Assembly: GCA_046152935.1 (NCBI GenBank) | Contig: JBJXGB010000102.1 | Location: 1-19,238, forward strand | Length of the DNA: 19,238 bases | From: CAZMFZ01 sp046152935 | GTDB lineage: Bacteria > Bacteroidota > Bacteroidia > Cytophagales > UBA9547 | Reading direction: 5' to 3' | In this document: piece by piece, positions 1 to 5,929 of the stretch | How the letters are laid out: each line of letters starts with the position of its first letter | Position numbering within the stretch: position 1 is the stretch's first letter | Position numbers and translations under genes: made by a program | Notes under the pieces: generated by a model | The model's database searches: none | Told to the model about the DNA's origin: nothing | Seen by the model: the letters and a program-made list of their open reading frames with translations, nothing else

Positions 1-1278
1 ATCAAGAATGCCCCCATTTTGAAGTGTATAATTTCCTGAACCCGATAAAATAAGATTTTCATAAACAATTTTGTTATTATCTAAAATACCCATATTGATG
101 CCATAATAATCAAATGTTGTCCCTTGACCTGTGGAATGCACAATACTTGAGGCATTAAAATCTAACACGTCACCCACTGCTACATAATGAGCTAAACCAG
201 TGCCTGTGATCACTAATGGTGCATAGGCGGTAATCCCACCCTGAAAATCTACCCTTTTTGCTGTAGCACTACCAAAATCAAACTTATTGTTTCCGCCAGA
301 GAAAATCGAAATTGAACCCGTACTGGCAAAATTATATTGCCCAACCGAAGCAGTAGTTACTGTGCCCAGTGTAAATTCGGCAGCTATGCTTGCGCCTGCG
401 CAAGCAATGTTTCCTAATGCAGTTTTCACCCCAGAACCAGAAATATTTAGGTTTGGATATTCATCGCTGCCAAAAACCGTTTGGTTGCCATTTCTTAAAT
501 AGGAAACTGTATGATTTGCACGATACAAAGAACTTAACGCTCCTATTGAGTTCGAGGCTCCATAAAGCTGTAATTCTGATATTGCAGAATAAAGGAAAAC
601 GATTCGACCTGAGCCCGAAAGATTTCCATTTATTCTAATGATATTGCCATTAGAACTACCATTATATAAATCGCCATTAATAATTGCATTTCCCGCTACA
701 ACCATAGTTTTTGTAGCTCCCGCGCCTATGTTAAGATCAGCAGGTGCATTTATTGTTAATCCAGACGATATTGTAAAAGTTGCACCAGTAGGCATAAGTT
801 TGGTACCAGAACCAGCAATAATTAAATTGCCGTAATTTGTAACCCTTACACTTTGAGTGCCTGCACCTTCGTAGTAAAAAGAACCACCGATATTTGGTGT
901 AAAAGCACCTGTATGGTTGTTGTTGCCCCTCAACCTTAGTGTGCCAAATACTCCAACAAAGTTTGTAGTTGCAATAGCACCGTTACCAAATACACTTCCA
1001 TTGATTGTAATCGTTTTTGTACCTGGGATGTTTAATACGCCTGTGCCAGAAACGGTTAAGTTATTGCAGATGGCATTAGGATCGCTTATTGTTGTAGAGA
1101 TATTGACTGTTAAGCCCGTAGGAATAATTACATCATCTGCAATGGTAGGTACCACATTTCCACTCCAATTGGTAGCAATGTGCCACAATGTTGAAGTGCT
1201 ACCATCAAAAGTACGTGTTACTCCAAAAGAAAAATGAAAAACAGAAAGAGAAAAAAGTACAAGTAATATTCGTTTCAT
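1..1278 (-). CDS. Secreted repeat-rich surface protein, N-terminal part (partial, runs off left edge)
   Basis: Reading the minus strand from the ATG at 1278 gives 426 codons with no stop to base 1, so only the N-terminal part is present. The first 19 residues (MKRILLVLFSLSVFHFSFG) form a Sec signal peptide with a hydrophobic core. Next comes a segment with W-x-x-x-x-NWSGNVVPTIADDVIIP, a motif common at the start of very large exported Bacteroidota proteins. The rest is rich in G, S, T, N, V and I, with recurrent patterns such as LTVSGTGVLNI, LIIAGSGTK, LNISGSGVK and LILSGSGNY spaced along the chain; this suggests a parallel beta-helix or adhesin-like stalk. T9SS export is inferred; the C-terminal sorting domain would lie outside the window. 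A TAnnTTTG box at 1370-1377 lies 92 bp upstream. The exact function is unknown. Confidence 0.85.
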   Translation of the reverse strand, partial: MKRILLVLFSLSVFHFSFGVTRTFDGSTSTLWHIATNWSGNVVPTIADDVIIPTGLTVNISTTISDPNAICNNLTVSGTGVLNIPGTKTITINGSVFGNGAIATTNFVGVFGTLRLRGNNNHTGAFTPNIGGSFYYEGAGTQSVRVTNYGNLIIAGSGTKLMPTGATFTISSGLTINAPADLNIGAGATKTMVVAGNAIINGDLYNGSSNGNIIRINGNLSGSGRIVFLYSAISELQLYGASNSIGALSSLYRANHTVSYLRNGNQTVFGSDEYPNLNISGSGVKTALGNIACAGASIAAEFTLGTVTTASVGQYNFASTGSISIFSGGNNKFDFGSATAKRVDFQGGITAYAPLVITGTGLAHYVAVGDVLDFNASSIVHSTGQGTTFDYYGINMGILDNNKIVYENLILSGSGNYTLQNGGILD

Positions 1279-1369
1279 GGGTCTAGTGGCTCTGAGCTTA
1301 GGGAGAAAACGCTGATGCTGGTTTAATTTACAAGTGTAACATTAAGGTACACAATTTTTCTATTATTAA

Positions 1370-1377
1370 CAAAGTTA
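1370..1377 (-). promoter_or_regulatory. Putative Bacteroidota -7 box for the gene starting at 1278
   Basis: The minus strand reads TAACTTTG, an exact match to the TAnnTTTG -7 element used by the Bacteroidota primary sigma factor. It would give a leader of about 85 nt. No convincing -33 TTTG was seen at the usual spacing. Confidence 0.4.
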
Positions 1378-1416
1378 ATTCAAGTTTCCGATTTAAAGTA
1401 ACTCTTTTTTTTGTAA

Positions 1417-1450
1417 CGGTCAGACGCATTTTCTGCGTCAGACCGATAAA
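1417..1450 (+). repeat. REP-like imperfect palindrome, copy 1
   Basis: Outer stem CGGTC pairs with GACCG (1417-1421 with 1441-1445). There is an A-A mismatch (1422/1440), then an inner stem GACGCA with TGCGTC (1423-1428 with 1434-1439) and a 5-nt loop. The 34 bases 1417-1450 recur exactly, in inverse orientation, at 2036-2069. Confidence 0.85.
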
Positions 1451-1464
1451 GAATAGTGCAGAAA

Positions 1465-1494
1465 CGGTCAGAGGCATATTTCACCACTAGACCG
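1465..1494 (+). repeat. REP-like palindrome, copy 2 (degenerate)
   Basis: It keeps the outer CGGTC/GACCG stem and the flanking A residues of the other copies, but the inner stem no longer pairs. It looks like a decayed member of the same family. Confidence 0.55.
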
Positions 1495-1520
1495 AAAAAA
1501 TGAAGGTGTCTTTTAAATAC

Positions 1521-1550
1521 CAGCCTGACCCTGAAGAATGGGTCTGGCTG
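1521..1550 (-). repeat. REP-like palindrome, copy 3 (variant stems)
   Basis: On the minus strand the outer stem is CAGCC with GGCTG, followed by the same A-A mismatch, an inner stem GACCC with GGGTC, and loop ATTCTTCA. Stem bases differ from copy 1 in a paired fashion, and the loop resembles that of copy 6. Confidence 0.75.
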
Positions 1551-1555
1551 GGGCA

Positions 1556-1582
1556 CGGTCAGACGCTTTTCGCGTCAGACCG
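1556..1582 (+). repeat. REP-like palindrome, copy 4
   Basis: Outer CGGTC with GACCG, A-A mismatch, inner GACGC with GCGTC, loop TTTTC. It is nearly identical to copy 1 but 2 bp shorter. Confidence 0.8.
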
Positions 1583-1614
1583 CTAAAGAAAAGTACAGTT
1601 TTTGCAGCCCAAAC

Positions 1615-1845
1615 ACACTTCAAAAAGAAGTCGAGCGAGCAAAAAGGCGACTGATACTACCAAAAAGACGAGTTTAGTTACCAAAAAGGTGACTTCAGTC
1701 GCCAAAAAGCCGAACTAACCCACTTCAAAGGAAAGCTAGGTTACCAAAAAGACGACTTCAGTCGCCAAAAAGATGAACTAACCTACTACAAAATAAAGAT
1801 GTGTTACCAAAAAGACGACCGAGCTCGCTTCAAAGGCTACTTCAG
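1615..1845 (+). repeat. 21-bp-period minisatellite encoding heptapeptide repeats (decayed)
   Basis: About eleven successive 21-bp units can be laid end to end, with a consensus close to TTACCAAAAAGACGACTTCAG. A higher-order 63-bp period is also clear: 1678-1720 and 1741-1783 match at 39 of 43 positions, and a third copy begins at 1804. In the frame starting TAC at 1742 the repeat reads as heptads (YQKDDFS, RQKDELT, YQKGDFS, RQKAELT, HFKGKLG). This frame is broken by TGA at 1652 and ends at a TGA at 1853. There is no good start codon or leader, so it is best called a decayed or non-coding tandem repeat. Confidence 0.75.
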
Positions 1846-1859
1846 TCGCCTTTGAAGCG
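1826..1859. repeat. Perfect 12-bp inverted repeat
   Basis: CGCTTCAAAGGC (1826-1837) is the exact reverse complement of 1848-1859, with a 10-nt loop. It overlaps the end of the minisatellite. It is not followed by a T-run on either strand, so it does not look like a normal terminator. Confidence 0.8.
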
Positions 1860-1863
1860 GGAG

Positions 1864-1884
1864 GGGGTACTTCCGAAGTACCCC
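1864..1884. repeat. Perfect 9-bp inverted repeat
   Basis: GGGGTACTT (1864-1872) pairs with AAGTACCCC (1876-1884) around a CCG loop. It starts 4 bp after the preceding palindrome and is unrelated to it in sequence. Confidence 0.8.
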
Positions 1885-1894
1885 TAGGGCTGTT

Positions 1895-1927
1895 ACGTTA
1901 CCAACGGTCGCACACCTTGGTAATCGT
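1895..1927. repeat. Inverted repeat with one bulge
   Basis: ACGTTACCAA (1895-1904) pairs with TTGGTAATCGT (1917-1927) with a single unpaired T, giving 10 bp around a 12-nt loop. Confidence 0.65.
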
Positions 1928-1953
1928 TCAAACCTAAACAACCAGAACTATTA

Positions 1954-1986
1954 ACGATTGTCAAGGCTTTTAGCCGTTGACAACGT
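1954..1986. repeat. Inverted repeat with two bulges
   Basis: The left arm ACGATTGTCAAGGC (1954-1967) pairs with GCCGTTGACAACGT (1973-1986): 13 bp in total with one bulge on each side and loop TTTTA. The outer ACG(A)TT...CAA pattern resembles the preceding palindrome. Confidence 0.65.
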
Positions 1987-1992
1987 ATCAAA

Positions 1993-2023
1993 AGGGATAC
2001 CATCCCTCGAAGGGATGACATCC
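1993..2023. repeat. Alternating AGGGAT/ATCCCT palindromes
   Basis: AGGGAT, ATCCCT, AGGGAT and ATCC follow one another with 3-nt spacers (ACC, CGA, GAC). Each neighbouring pair can form a hairpin, and the central ATCCCT can pair with either side, so two mutually exclusive folds exist. Confidence 0.65.
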
Positions 2024-2035
2024 GTTCCAATTCAT

Positions 2036-2069
2036 TTTATCGGTCTGACGCAGAAAATGCGTCTGACCG
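2036..2069 (-). repeat. REP-like palindrome, copy 5 (exact inverse of copy 1)
   Basis: The reverse complement of 2036-2069 equals 1417-1450 over all 34 bases, including the flanking ATAAA. Its A-A (here T-T) mismatch and stems are therefore the same as in copy 1. Confidence 0.85.
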
Positions 2070-2073
2070 ATCC

Positions 2074-2105
2074 CCAGTCAGACGCATTTTTCAGCGTCAG
2101 GCTGG
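2074..2105 (+). repeat. REP-like palindrome, copy 6
   Basis: Outer CCAGTC with GGCTGG (including one T-G wobble), A-A mismatch, inner GACGC with GCGTC, loop ATTTTTCA. It sits 4 bp from copy 5 in the opposite orientation, forming a paired unit. Confidence 0.75.
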
Positions 2106-2120
2106 TGTAGACGGACTATT

Positions 2121-2261
2121 TTGTCTAAACTTTGATTTTTGTGATTGAAGTGATTTAAAGAAAGAAAAAAATCAGTGAAATCTCAAAATCCATTAAATCA
2201 GTGATTCAGACAATAAATAATCTCGCTAATCCCAAAATCCAATAAATCCCAATTCAGACAA
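2121..2261. repeat. A+T-rich intergenic repeat bounded by TTGTCT / CAGACAA
   Basis: It opens with TTGTCTAAA (2121-2129) and holds short iterated words (AAATCAGTGA, AAATC, AAAATCC, TAAATCCC). It closes with TTCAGACAA at 2205-2213 and again at 2253-2261. The end motifs are inverse copies with one mismatch. A similar block follows the REP-like copy at 5884. Such blocks look like a dispersed intergenic repeat of this genome (inference). Confidence 0.55.
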
Positions 2262-2334
2262 AATATACTATTATACCATCAAAAATATCATAGTTCAGAA
2301 AAAAATTACACAACTTTTTTGAACCTTCCAATTT

Positions 2335-2342
2335 TACTTTTG
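2335..2342 (+). promoter_or_regulatory. Putative -7 box for the 2394 gene
   Basis: TACTTTTG matches TAnnTTTG exactly. A TTTG lies at 2318-2321, but the 13-bp spacing is shorter than the usual 17-23 bp, so only the -7 element is supported. The leader would be about 45 nt. Confidence 0.4.
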
Positions 2343-2393
2343 CCTTGCTAGTGTCTATTAAACTAACACCAAACTTATAAACTTTATATTATT

Positions 2394-4817
2394 ATGAGAA
2401 TTCAATACTTAATCTCTATTTTCTTTTTTGCTTTAGCAAATATTAATTATACAGAAATCTTTGCGCAGAATACGTTTGAGACCTTTTTAAAATATGATGT
2501 AGGAGTAGTTGCACGTGATTTAGATTTTGGCGACCTGAATGGCGATGGCTATAGTGACCTAGTGGTTGTAAATAGAAATTCCAATACCATCAGCGTATTG
2601 ACAAACACAGGAAATGGCACTTTTGGCACCAAGGTTGACTATCTTACAAGTTCAACTCCTTTAAGAGTAAAAATTGGAGATCTAAACGGAGATGGAAAAC
2701 CAGATTTAGTTGTGGCCTGTAATTGTGGTCGTTTATTTAACTTATTTACAAACACTGGAATAGGAGCACTCGGCACAAAGATAGATTATTTTATTGAATC
2801 ATCACCTTCTGCCTTTACTGTAAGTGATTTCAATGGAGACAGCAAACAAGACTTGGCAGTTGCGAATTATATTAGCGGTAACGTAAGTGTATTGTTGGCT
2901 AAAGATGCTCAAAAAATAGAGATCCCGGCCACAGAAAGATATGGTTCAGTTTTTTTAATTACAGCTACTTCGGGCTTAGTAGTATCTGCCACCAGTTCAA
3001 ATGATGCTATCATAAATGGTATAGGCAATATGGCTACTGCAACAGGTGTAGGCGTAGTTACCATTACTGCATTTCAAAGTGGCAATGGCAGTTTCGTTGG
3101 GGTTACTACAACTGGAGTAATCACAGTTACTAAAGCCAATCTCTCAGTTTCGGCATTCGATAAATCGAAAGCTTATGGCAATCAAAACCCATCATTTACC
3201 TATAATATTGCAGGTTTAGTATTTGGTGAAACTTTAAATATCACGTATTCTAATACGGCAACCTCCCTTTCTGGCATAGGCGAATGTCCTATTTCAATAT
3301 CCGTTACTGGGGCAGCTTTGGCAAATTACAATCTCACTGCTGTAGGTGGTACACTTACTATTACCAAAGCCCCATTAACCATCACCTCTTTCAATGCCAC
3401 CAAAACCTACGGAGAACCCAACCCAACTTTATTAGGCACGGTAGTGGGCATTGTAAACAATGATGCTATTCCCGTCAATTATTCCACCGCAGCTGCCCAG
3501 TTTTCTGCTCCGGGTGTTTATCCTATTGCCCAACAAATAACCCCCAATGCAGTAAATATTGGCAATTATGAAGTTACTACCATCAATGGTACATTAACAA
3601 TTAATGCAAAATCAGCTACGATTCTTGGTTTCAATGCCACCAAAGTATATGGAGAGGCTTTACCAAGCTTTACTGGCACAATATTAGGTGTAATCAACAA
3701 CGATGAAGTGGTTTTAAGTCTTTCAACTTCCGCTACTTCGCTTTCTGGAGTTGGTAATTATACTATTGTTGCCACATCTTCAGGTGCAAACATCAATAAT
3801 TACGCATTCAGCATTACAAATTCTACATTAACCATCACCCCAAAAGTTTTTGTAAGTACGCTTACTTCGCCTATTGGTTTGCAAAGTTTTGTATATAATG
3901 GGCTGCCTATCGTGCCTTTTGTAGTAGGTTTGTCTAGTTCCATTGGTGTAAACTATACCTACAATGGCAGCACTACCGCTCCTAAAAATGCAGGTACTTA
4001 TACCATCGTAGGTGTTATCAACGATGCAAATAATGCAGGTACGGTTACAGGTATCGTAACCATTGCTCCAGCTTCAGCTTCTATTGTGGCTTTCTCTAAA
4101 ACCATCACCCAAGGCGATGTCTTGCCAGTATTCAATGGTTCTGTTTCAGGTGTATTTGCAGGCGATGAGGTAGTGGCTTTGTATAACTCAACTGTTACAA
4201 ATACTTCATTTGCAGGTAGTTATGCCATTTTAGCCACTGCAACTGGCTTAAGCATTGGTAATTACGAATTCAGCATTACTAATGCCACCTTGACTATCGT
4301 GCCAAAGCCAATCGTGCTGCCTGTGGTTTCCAATGTAGTTTGCGCTTCTCCTTGTTTTCCAGGCAAAAATATAACGGCAACTGGTACTAATTTGCAAGGC
4401 GTAACGCTTGTGTGTTTCAAATCCAAAGCGGGCAAAACTTGCGTGGCTCCTATTACAGCTACGGGTGGCATGGTAATAGTAAAAATACCTAACGATGCCA
4501 CTGCTGGTACAGTTACCATCTCAGGCACGTCAGGTGATGCCAATTTCGAATTGCCTTTGGTAACTTCAATTAGTGAAACCGCTTTTAGTCTTTTCTCCAT
4601 TTATCCCAATCCAAACAATGGTAGTTTCTCGATCGAATTGTCAGATTTGACAACTTTTGAAAAGTTGTCAAATCTAGCTCAAATCTACAACGCCCAAGGC
4701 AGTATTGTAGTAGAAAAAGCATTGAAAGAAGGTTTGAGTGAAATCAATACCGCGCTTCCAAAGGGCATATATCTGGTGAAAATTGGCACCCAAACCAGTA
4801 AATTGGTAGTAGAGTAA
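2394..4817 (+). CDS. T9SS-exported FG-GAP / MBG-repeat surface protein
   Basis: 807 residues, from an ATG. A signal peptide ends near FAQ (about residue 25). Three FG-GAP/VCBS calcium-loop motifs follow (DLNGDGYSD at 48-56, DLNGDGKPD at 97-105, DFNGDSKQD at 145-153). A beta-rich Ig-like stretch runs to about 250. Then come at least three MBG_2-type repeats, each opening with a pattern like F(N/D)xxKxYGxxxP, plus one MBG_3-like segment and another degenerate MBG copy (about 250-645). An IPT/TIG-like segment (about 645-725) precedes a C-terminal T9SS sorting domain with YPNPNNGSFSIEL and a final KLVVE. Likely cell-surface or secreted; the ligand is unknown. Three FG-GAP repeats are too few for a full seven-bladed propeller. 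A palindromic insertion lies in the sorting domain (4643-4675). Confidence 0.9.
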   Translation: MRIQYLISIFFFALANINYTEIFAQNTFETFLKYDVGVVARDLDFGDLNGDGYSDLVVVNRNSNTISVLTNTGNGTFGTKVDYLTSSTPLRVKIGDLNGDGKPDLVVACNCGRLFNLFTNTGIGALGTKIDYFIESSPSAFTVSDFNGDSKQDLAVANYISGNVSVLLAKDAQKIEIPATERYGSVFLITATSGLVVSATSSNDAIINGIGNMATATGVGVVTITAFQSGNGSFVGVTTTGVITVTKANLSVSAFDKSKAYGNQNPSFTYNIAGLVFGETLNITYSNTATSLSGIGECPISISVTGAALANYNLTAVGGTLTITKAPLTITSFNATKTYGEPNPTLLGTVVGIVNNDAIPVNYSTAAAQFSAPGVYPIAQQITPNAVNIGNYEVTTINGTLTINAKSATILGFNATKVYGEALPSFTGTILGVINNDEVVLSLSTSATSLSGVGNYTIVATSSGANINNYAFSITNSTLTITPKVFVSTLTSPIGLQSFVYNGLPIVPFVVGLSSSIGVNYTYNGSTTAPKNAGTYTIVGVINDANNAGTVTGIVTIAPASASIVAFSKTITQGDVLPVFNGSVSGVFAGDEVVALYNSTVTNTSFAGSYAILATATGLSIGNYEFSITNATLTIVPKPIVLPVVSNVVCASPCFPGKNITATGTNLQGVTLVCFKSKAGKTCVAPITATGGMVIVKIPNDATAGTVTISGTSGDANFELPLVTSISETAFSLFSIYPNPNNGSFSIELSDLTTFEKLSNLAQIYNAQGSIVVEKALKEGLSEINTALPKGIYLVKIGTQTSKLVVE
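4643..4675. repeat. 33-bp palindrome inside the T9SS sorting domain
   Basis: Sixteen-base arms, AGATTTGACAACTTTT (4643-4658) and its exact reverse complement (4660-4675), flank a single G at 4659. The length equals 11 codons and covers residues DLTTFEKLSN. These fall between the conserved YPNPNNGSFSIEL and AQIYNAQG strands, where sorting domains normally have a short turn. Confidence 0.9.
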
Positions 4818-4868
4818 AATGATGATGTTTCCTAACATTTTCTAGTGATACAAAATAGCATGCACAAA

Positions 4869-4908
4869 AAAAACACCTTCCACGCTTCGCAGCTTGGAAG
4901 GTGTTTTT
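4869..4908. terminator. Bidirectional intrinsic terminator
   Basis: ACACCTTCCA (4873-4882) pairs with TGGAAGGTGT (4895-4904), with an additional GCT/AGC pair inside the loop. The stem is flanked by an A-run and a T-run. It sits 50 bp after the stop of the 807-residue gene and upstream of the antitoxin gene, separating the two units. Confidence 0.85.
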
Positions 4909-4952
4909 CTTAATAAATGGAAGAATGATTATAATTTTCGAATAAATTTACA

Positions 4953-4960
4953 TACATTTG
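4953..4960 (+). promoter_or_regulatory. Putative -7 box of the toxin-antitoxin operon
   Basis: TACATTTG fits TAnnTTTG. Transcription would start near 4966, downstream of the possible TTG start at 4958. This favours the ATG at 4985 as the antitoxin start, with a leader of about 19 nt. Confidence 0.5.
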
Positions 4961-4984
4961 AATGTTTTCAAACAGTCAAATAAC

Positions 4985-5419
4985 ATGAAAAATTATAAAT
5001 CAGCCGAAGAGGAAGAAATTTTATCAGAATACTTTGCAAATGAGCCACACCCACTTTACCAAATGCAGATGAGCGAGTCGGGGTTACCATTTGACAAAAT
5101 TAAGAAAATACAAGAAAGGCTGCACTTTACCAACAAAGAAGTTAGCAATATTTTACACATTTCAGAGACATCCTACCAACGTCTTCATAAAAGCAATACC
5201 AAACTAGATGCGGGTGCCTCCGAAAAAACGATAGAGCTGACTGAGCTCATTAAGAAGGGGAAAGATGTATTTGGCAGCATAGATGCCTTCCGAAGCTGGA
5301 TTTACGAGGCCAATTTTGCCATGGGCAACAAAAAGCCCATCGAATTGCTTTCTTCCACCATAGGCACCAGGTATGCAATGACAATTCTCAACCGCATCGA
5401 ATGGGGCATTTATTCATGA
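4985..5419 (+). CDS. Xre/MbcA/ParS-type antitoxin of a RES toxin
   Basis: 144 residues from the ATG at 4985; a longer form from TTG at 4958 is less likely because a promoter -7 box covers that codon. The N-terminal half contains a degenerate Xre-type helix-turn-helix (about 38-85, with FTNKEVSNILHISETSYQRL). The C-terminal half (about 94-143) is the toxin-binding domain, with FRSWIYEANFAMGNKKPIELL followed by TILNRIEWGIYS. That matches the family pattern of a W, a P-N/K region, PIELL and a final RIE-G-YS. It should bind and neutralise the RES protein encoded one base downstream and repress its own promoter (family knowledge). The two genes form a compact bicistronic toxin-antitoxin operon. 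Confidence 0.9.
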   Translation: MKNYKSAEEEEILSEYFANEPHPLYQMQMSESGLPFDKIKKIQERLHFTNKEVSNILHISETSYQRLHKSNTKLDAGASEKTIELTELIKKGKDVFGSIDAFRSWIYEANFAMGNKKPIELLSSTIGTRYAMTILNRIEWGIYS

Positions 5420-5420
5420 G

Positions 5421-5873
5421 ATGGTAGTGTATAGAATTTCCAAGAGCCTGTATATCGAAGATCTACAAGGCACAGGTTGCAAATATGAGGCTGGCAGGTG
5501 GCACGAGGTAGGCACTCAAATTTTGTACACCTCAGAAACCGTGGCATTGGCCAAACTTGAAGTGTTAGCAAACGCTAATAGATTGCCAATAGACATGTTT
5601 TTGGCCTACATTGCCATTCCTGAACGCCACATTGTTGACGTTTTGCCTGTGAAAGACCTGCCTAGCAATTGGAACCAAGTGCCTTACCCCAATAAATTGG
5701 CTATACTTGTGAAAGAATGGAAAAAAACTGGCAGCGGCATTGCCTTGCAAGTTCCATCTATACATTCACCCACTGAGAAAAATCTACTTCTCAATCCCAA
5801 TCACCCGCTCTACGGAGAGATTAAAATCGCCAAAACCGAGCCTATTGGCTTTGATGGAAGGTTTTTTAGGTAA
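5421..5873 (+). CDS. RES-domain toxin (NAD+-consuming family)
   Basis: 150 residues; the ATG follows the antitoxin stop by one base, so translation is probably coupled. It is a complete RES domain. YRIS occurs at 4-7 and GRWH at 25-28 with the conserved Arg26. YTS at 36-38 carries Tyr36, and ALAKLEVL at 42-49 carries the conserved Glu47. VPS at 111-113 is followed by NLLLNPNHP at 121-129. Arg, Tyr, Glu and Ser at these positions correspond to the active-site set of RES toxins. Studied members either degrade NAD+ (MbcT and Res types) or ADP-ribosylate a target (ParT type); the sequence alone does not decide which. All key residues are present, so the toxin appears intact. A REP-like repeat begins about 10 bp after the stop. 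Confidence 0.92.
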   Translation: MVVYRISKSLYIEDLQGTGCKYEAGRWHEVGTQILYTSETVALAKLEVLANANRLPIDMFLAYIAIPERHIVDVLPVKDLPSNWNQVPYPNKLAILVKEWKKTGSGIALQVPSIHSPTEKNLLLNPNHPLYGEIKIAKTEPIGFDGRFFR

Positions 5874-5883
5874 AATGGCGCCA

Positions 5884-5912
5884 TGTGAGACGCTTTTCTG
5901 CATCAGTCCGAT
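5884..5912 (+). repeat. REP-like palindrome, copy 7 (degenerate)
   Basis: It aligns with copy 1 through GAGACGC, TTTTCTGC and CAG-CCGAT, with several substitutions, and starts about 10 bp after the RES toxin stop codon. Stem pairing is partly lost. Confidence 0.6.
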
Positions 5913-5929
5913 CATTGTGGCTAACCAAA

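Larger units (their letters stand above)
1279..2393. other. Repeat-dense 1.1-kb intergenic region, no supported gene
   Basis: No credible protein gene was found here. In order it holds: a promoter box for the left gene (1370); four REP-like hairpins (1417-1582); a 21-bp-period minisatellite (1615-1845); a chain of distinct palindromes (1826-2023); two more REP-like hairpins (2041-2105); an A+T-rich repeat bounded by TTGTCT/CAGACAA motifs (2121-2261); and a promoter box for the 2394 gene (2335). Both flanking genes are transcribed away from the region, so it carries divergent promoters. Confidence 0.8.

Noticed and set aside
917..1237. Plus-strand frames between 287 and 1237
   Set aside because: They lie antisense to the secreted-protein frame on the minus strand, which has a signal peptide and family-typical motifs; they are shadows.
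1615..1845. Could the 21-bp repeat be a CRISPR array?
   Set aside because: Units are contiguous with no unique spacers, units vary among themselves, and no cas gene is present.
1891..2023. Integron attC-like sites
   Set aside because: No integrase, no cassette genes and no consistent core-site (GTTRRRY) spacing; only general hairpin likeness.
1417..2069. Insertion sequence bounded by the 34-bp inverse copies
   Set aside because: No transposase frame lies between them and the same hairpin occurs in extra copies inside and outside the block; a REP-type family fits better.
4958..4984. TTG start at 4958 for the antitoxin
   Set aside because: The codon overlaps a likely promoter -7 box (4953-4960), so transcription should begin after it; ATG 4985 fits the domain better.
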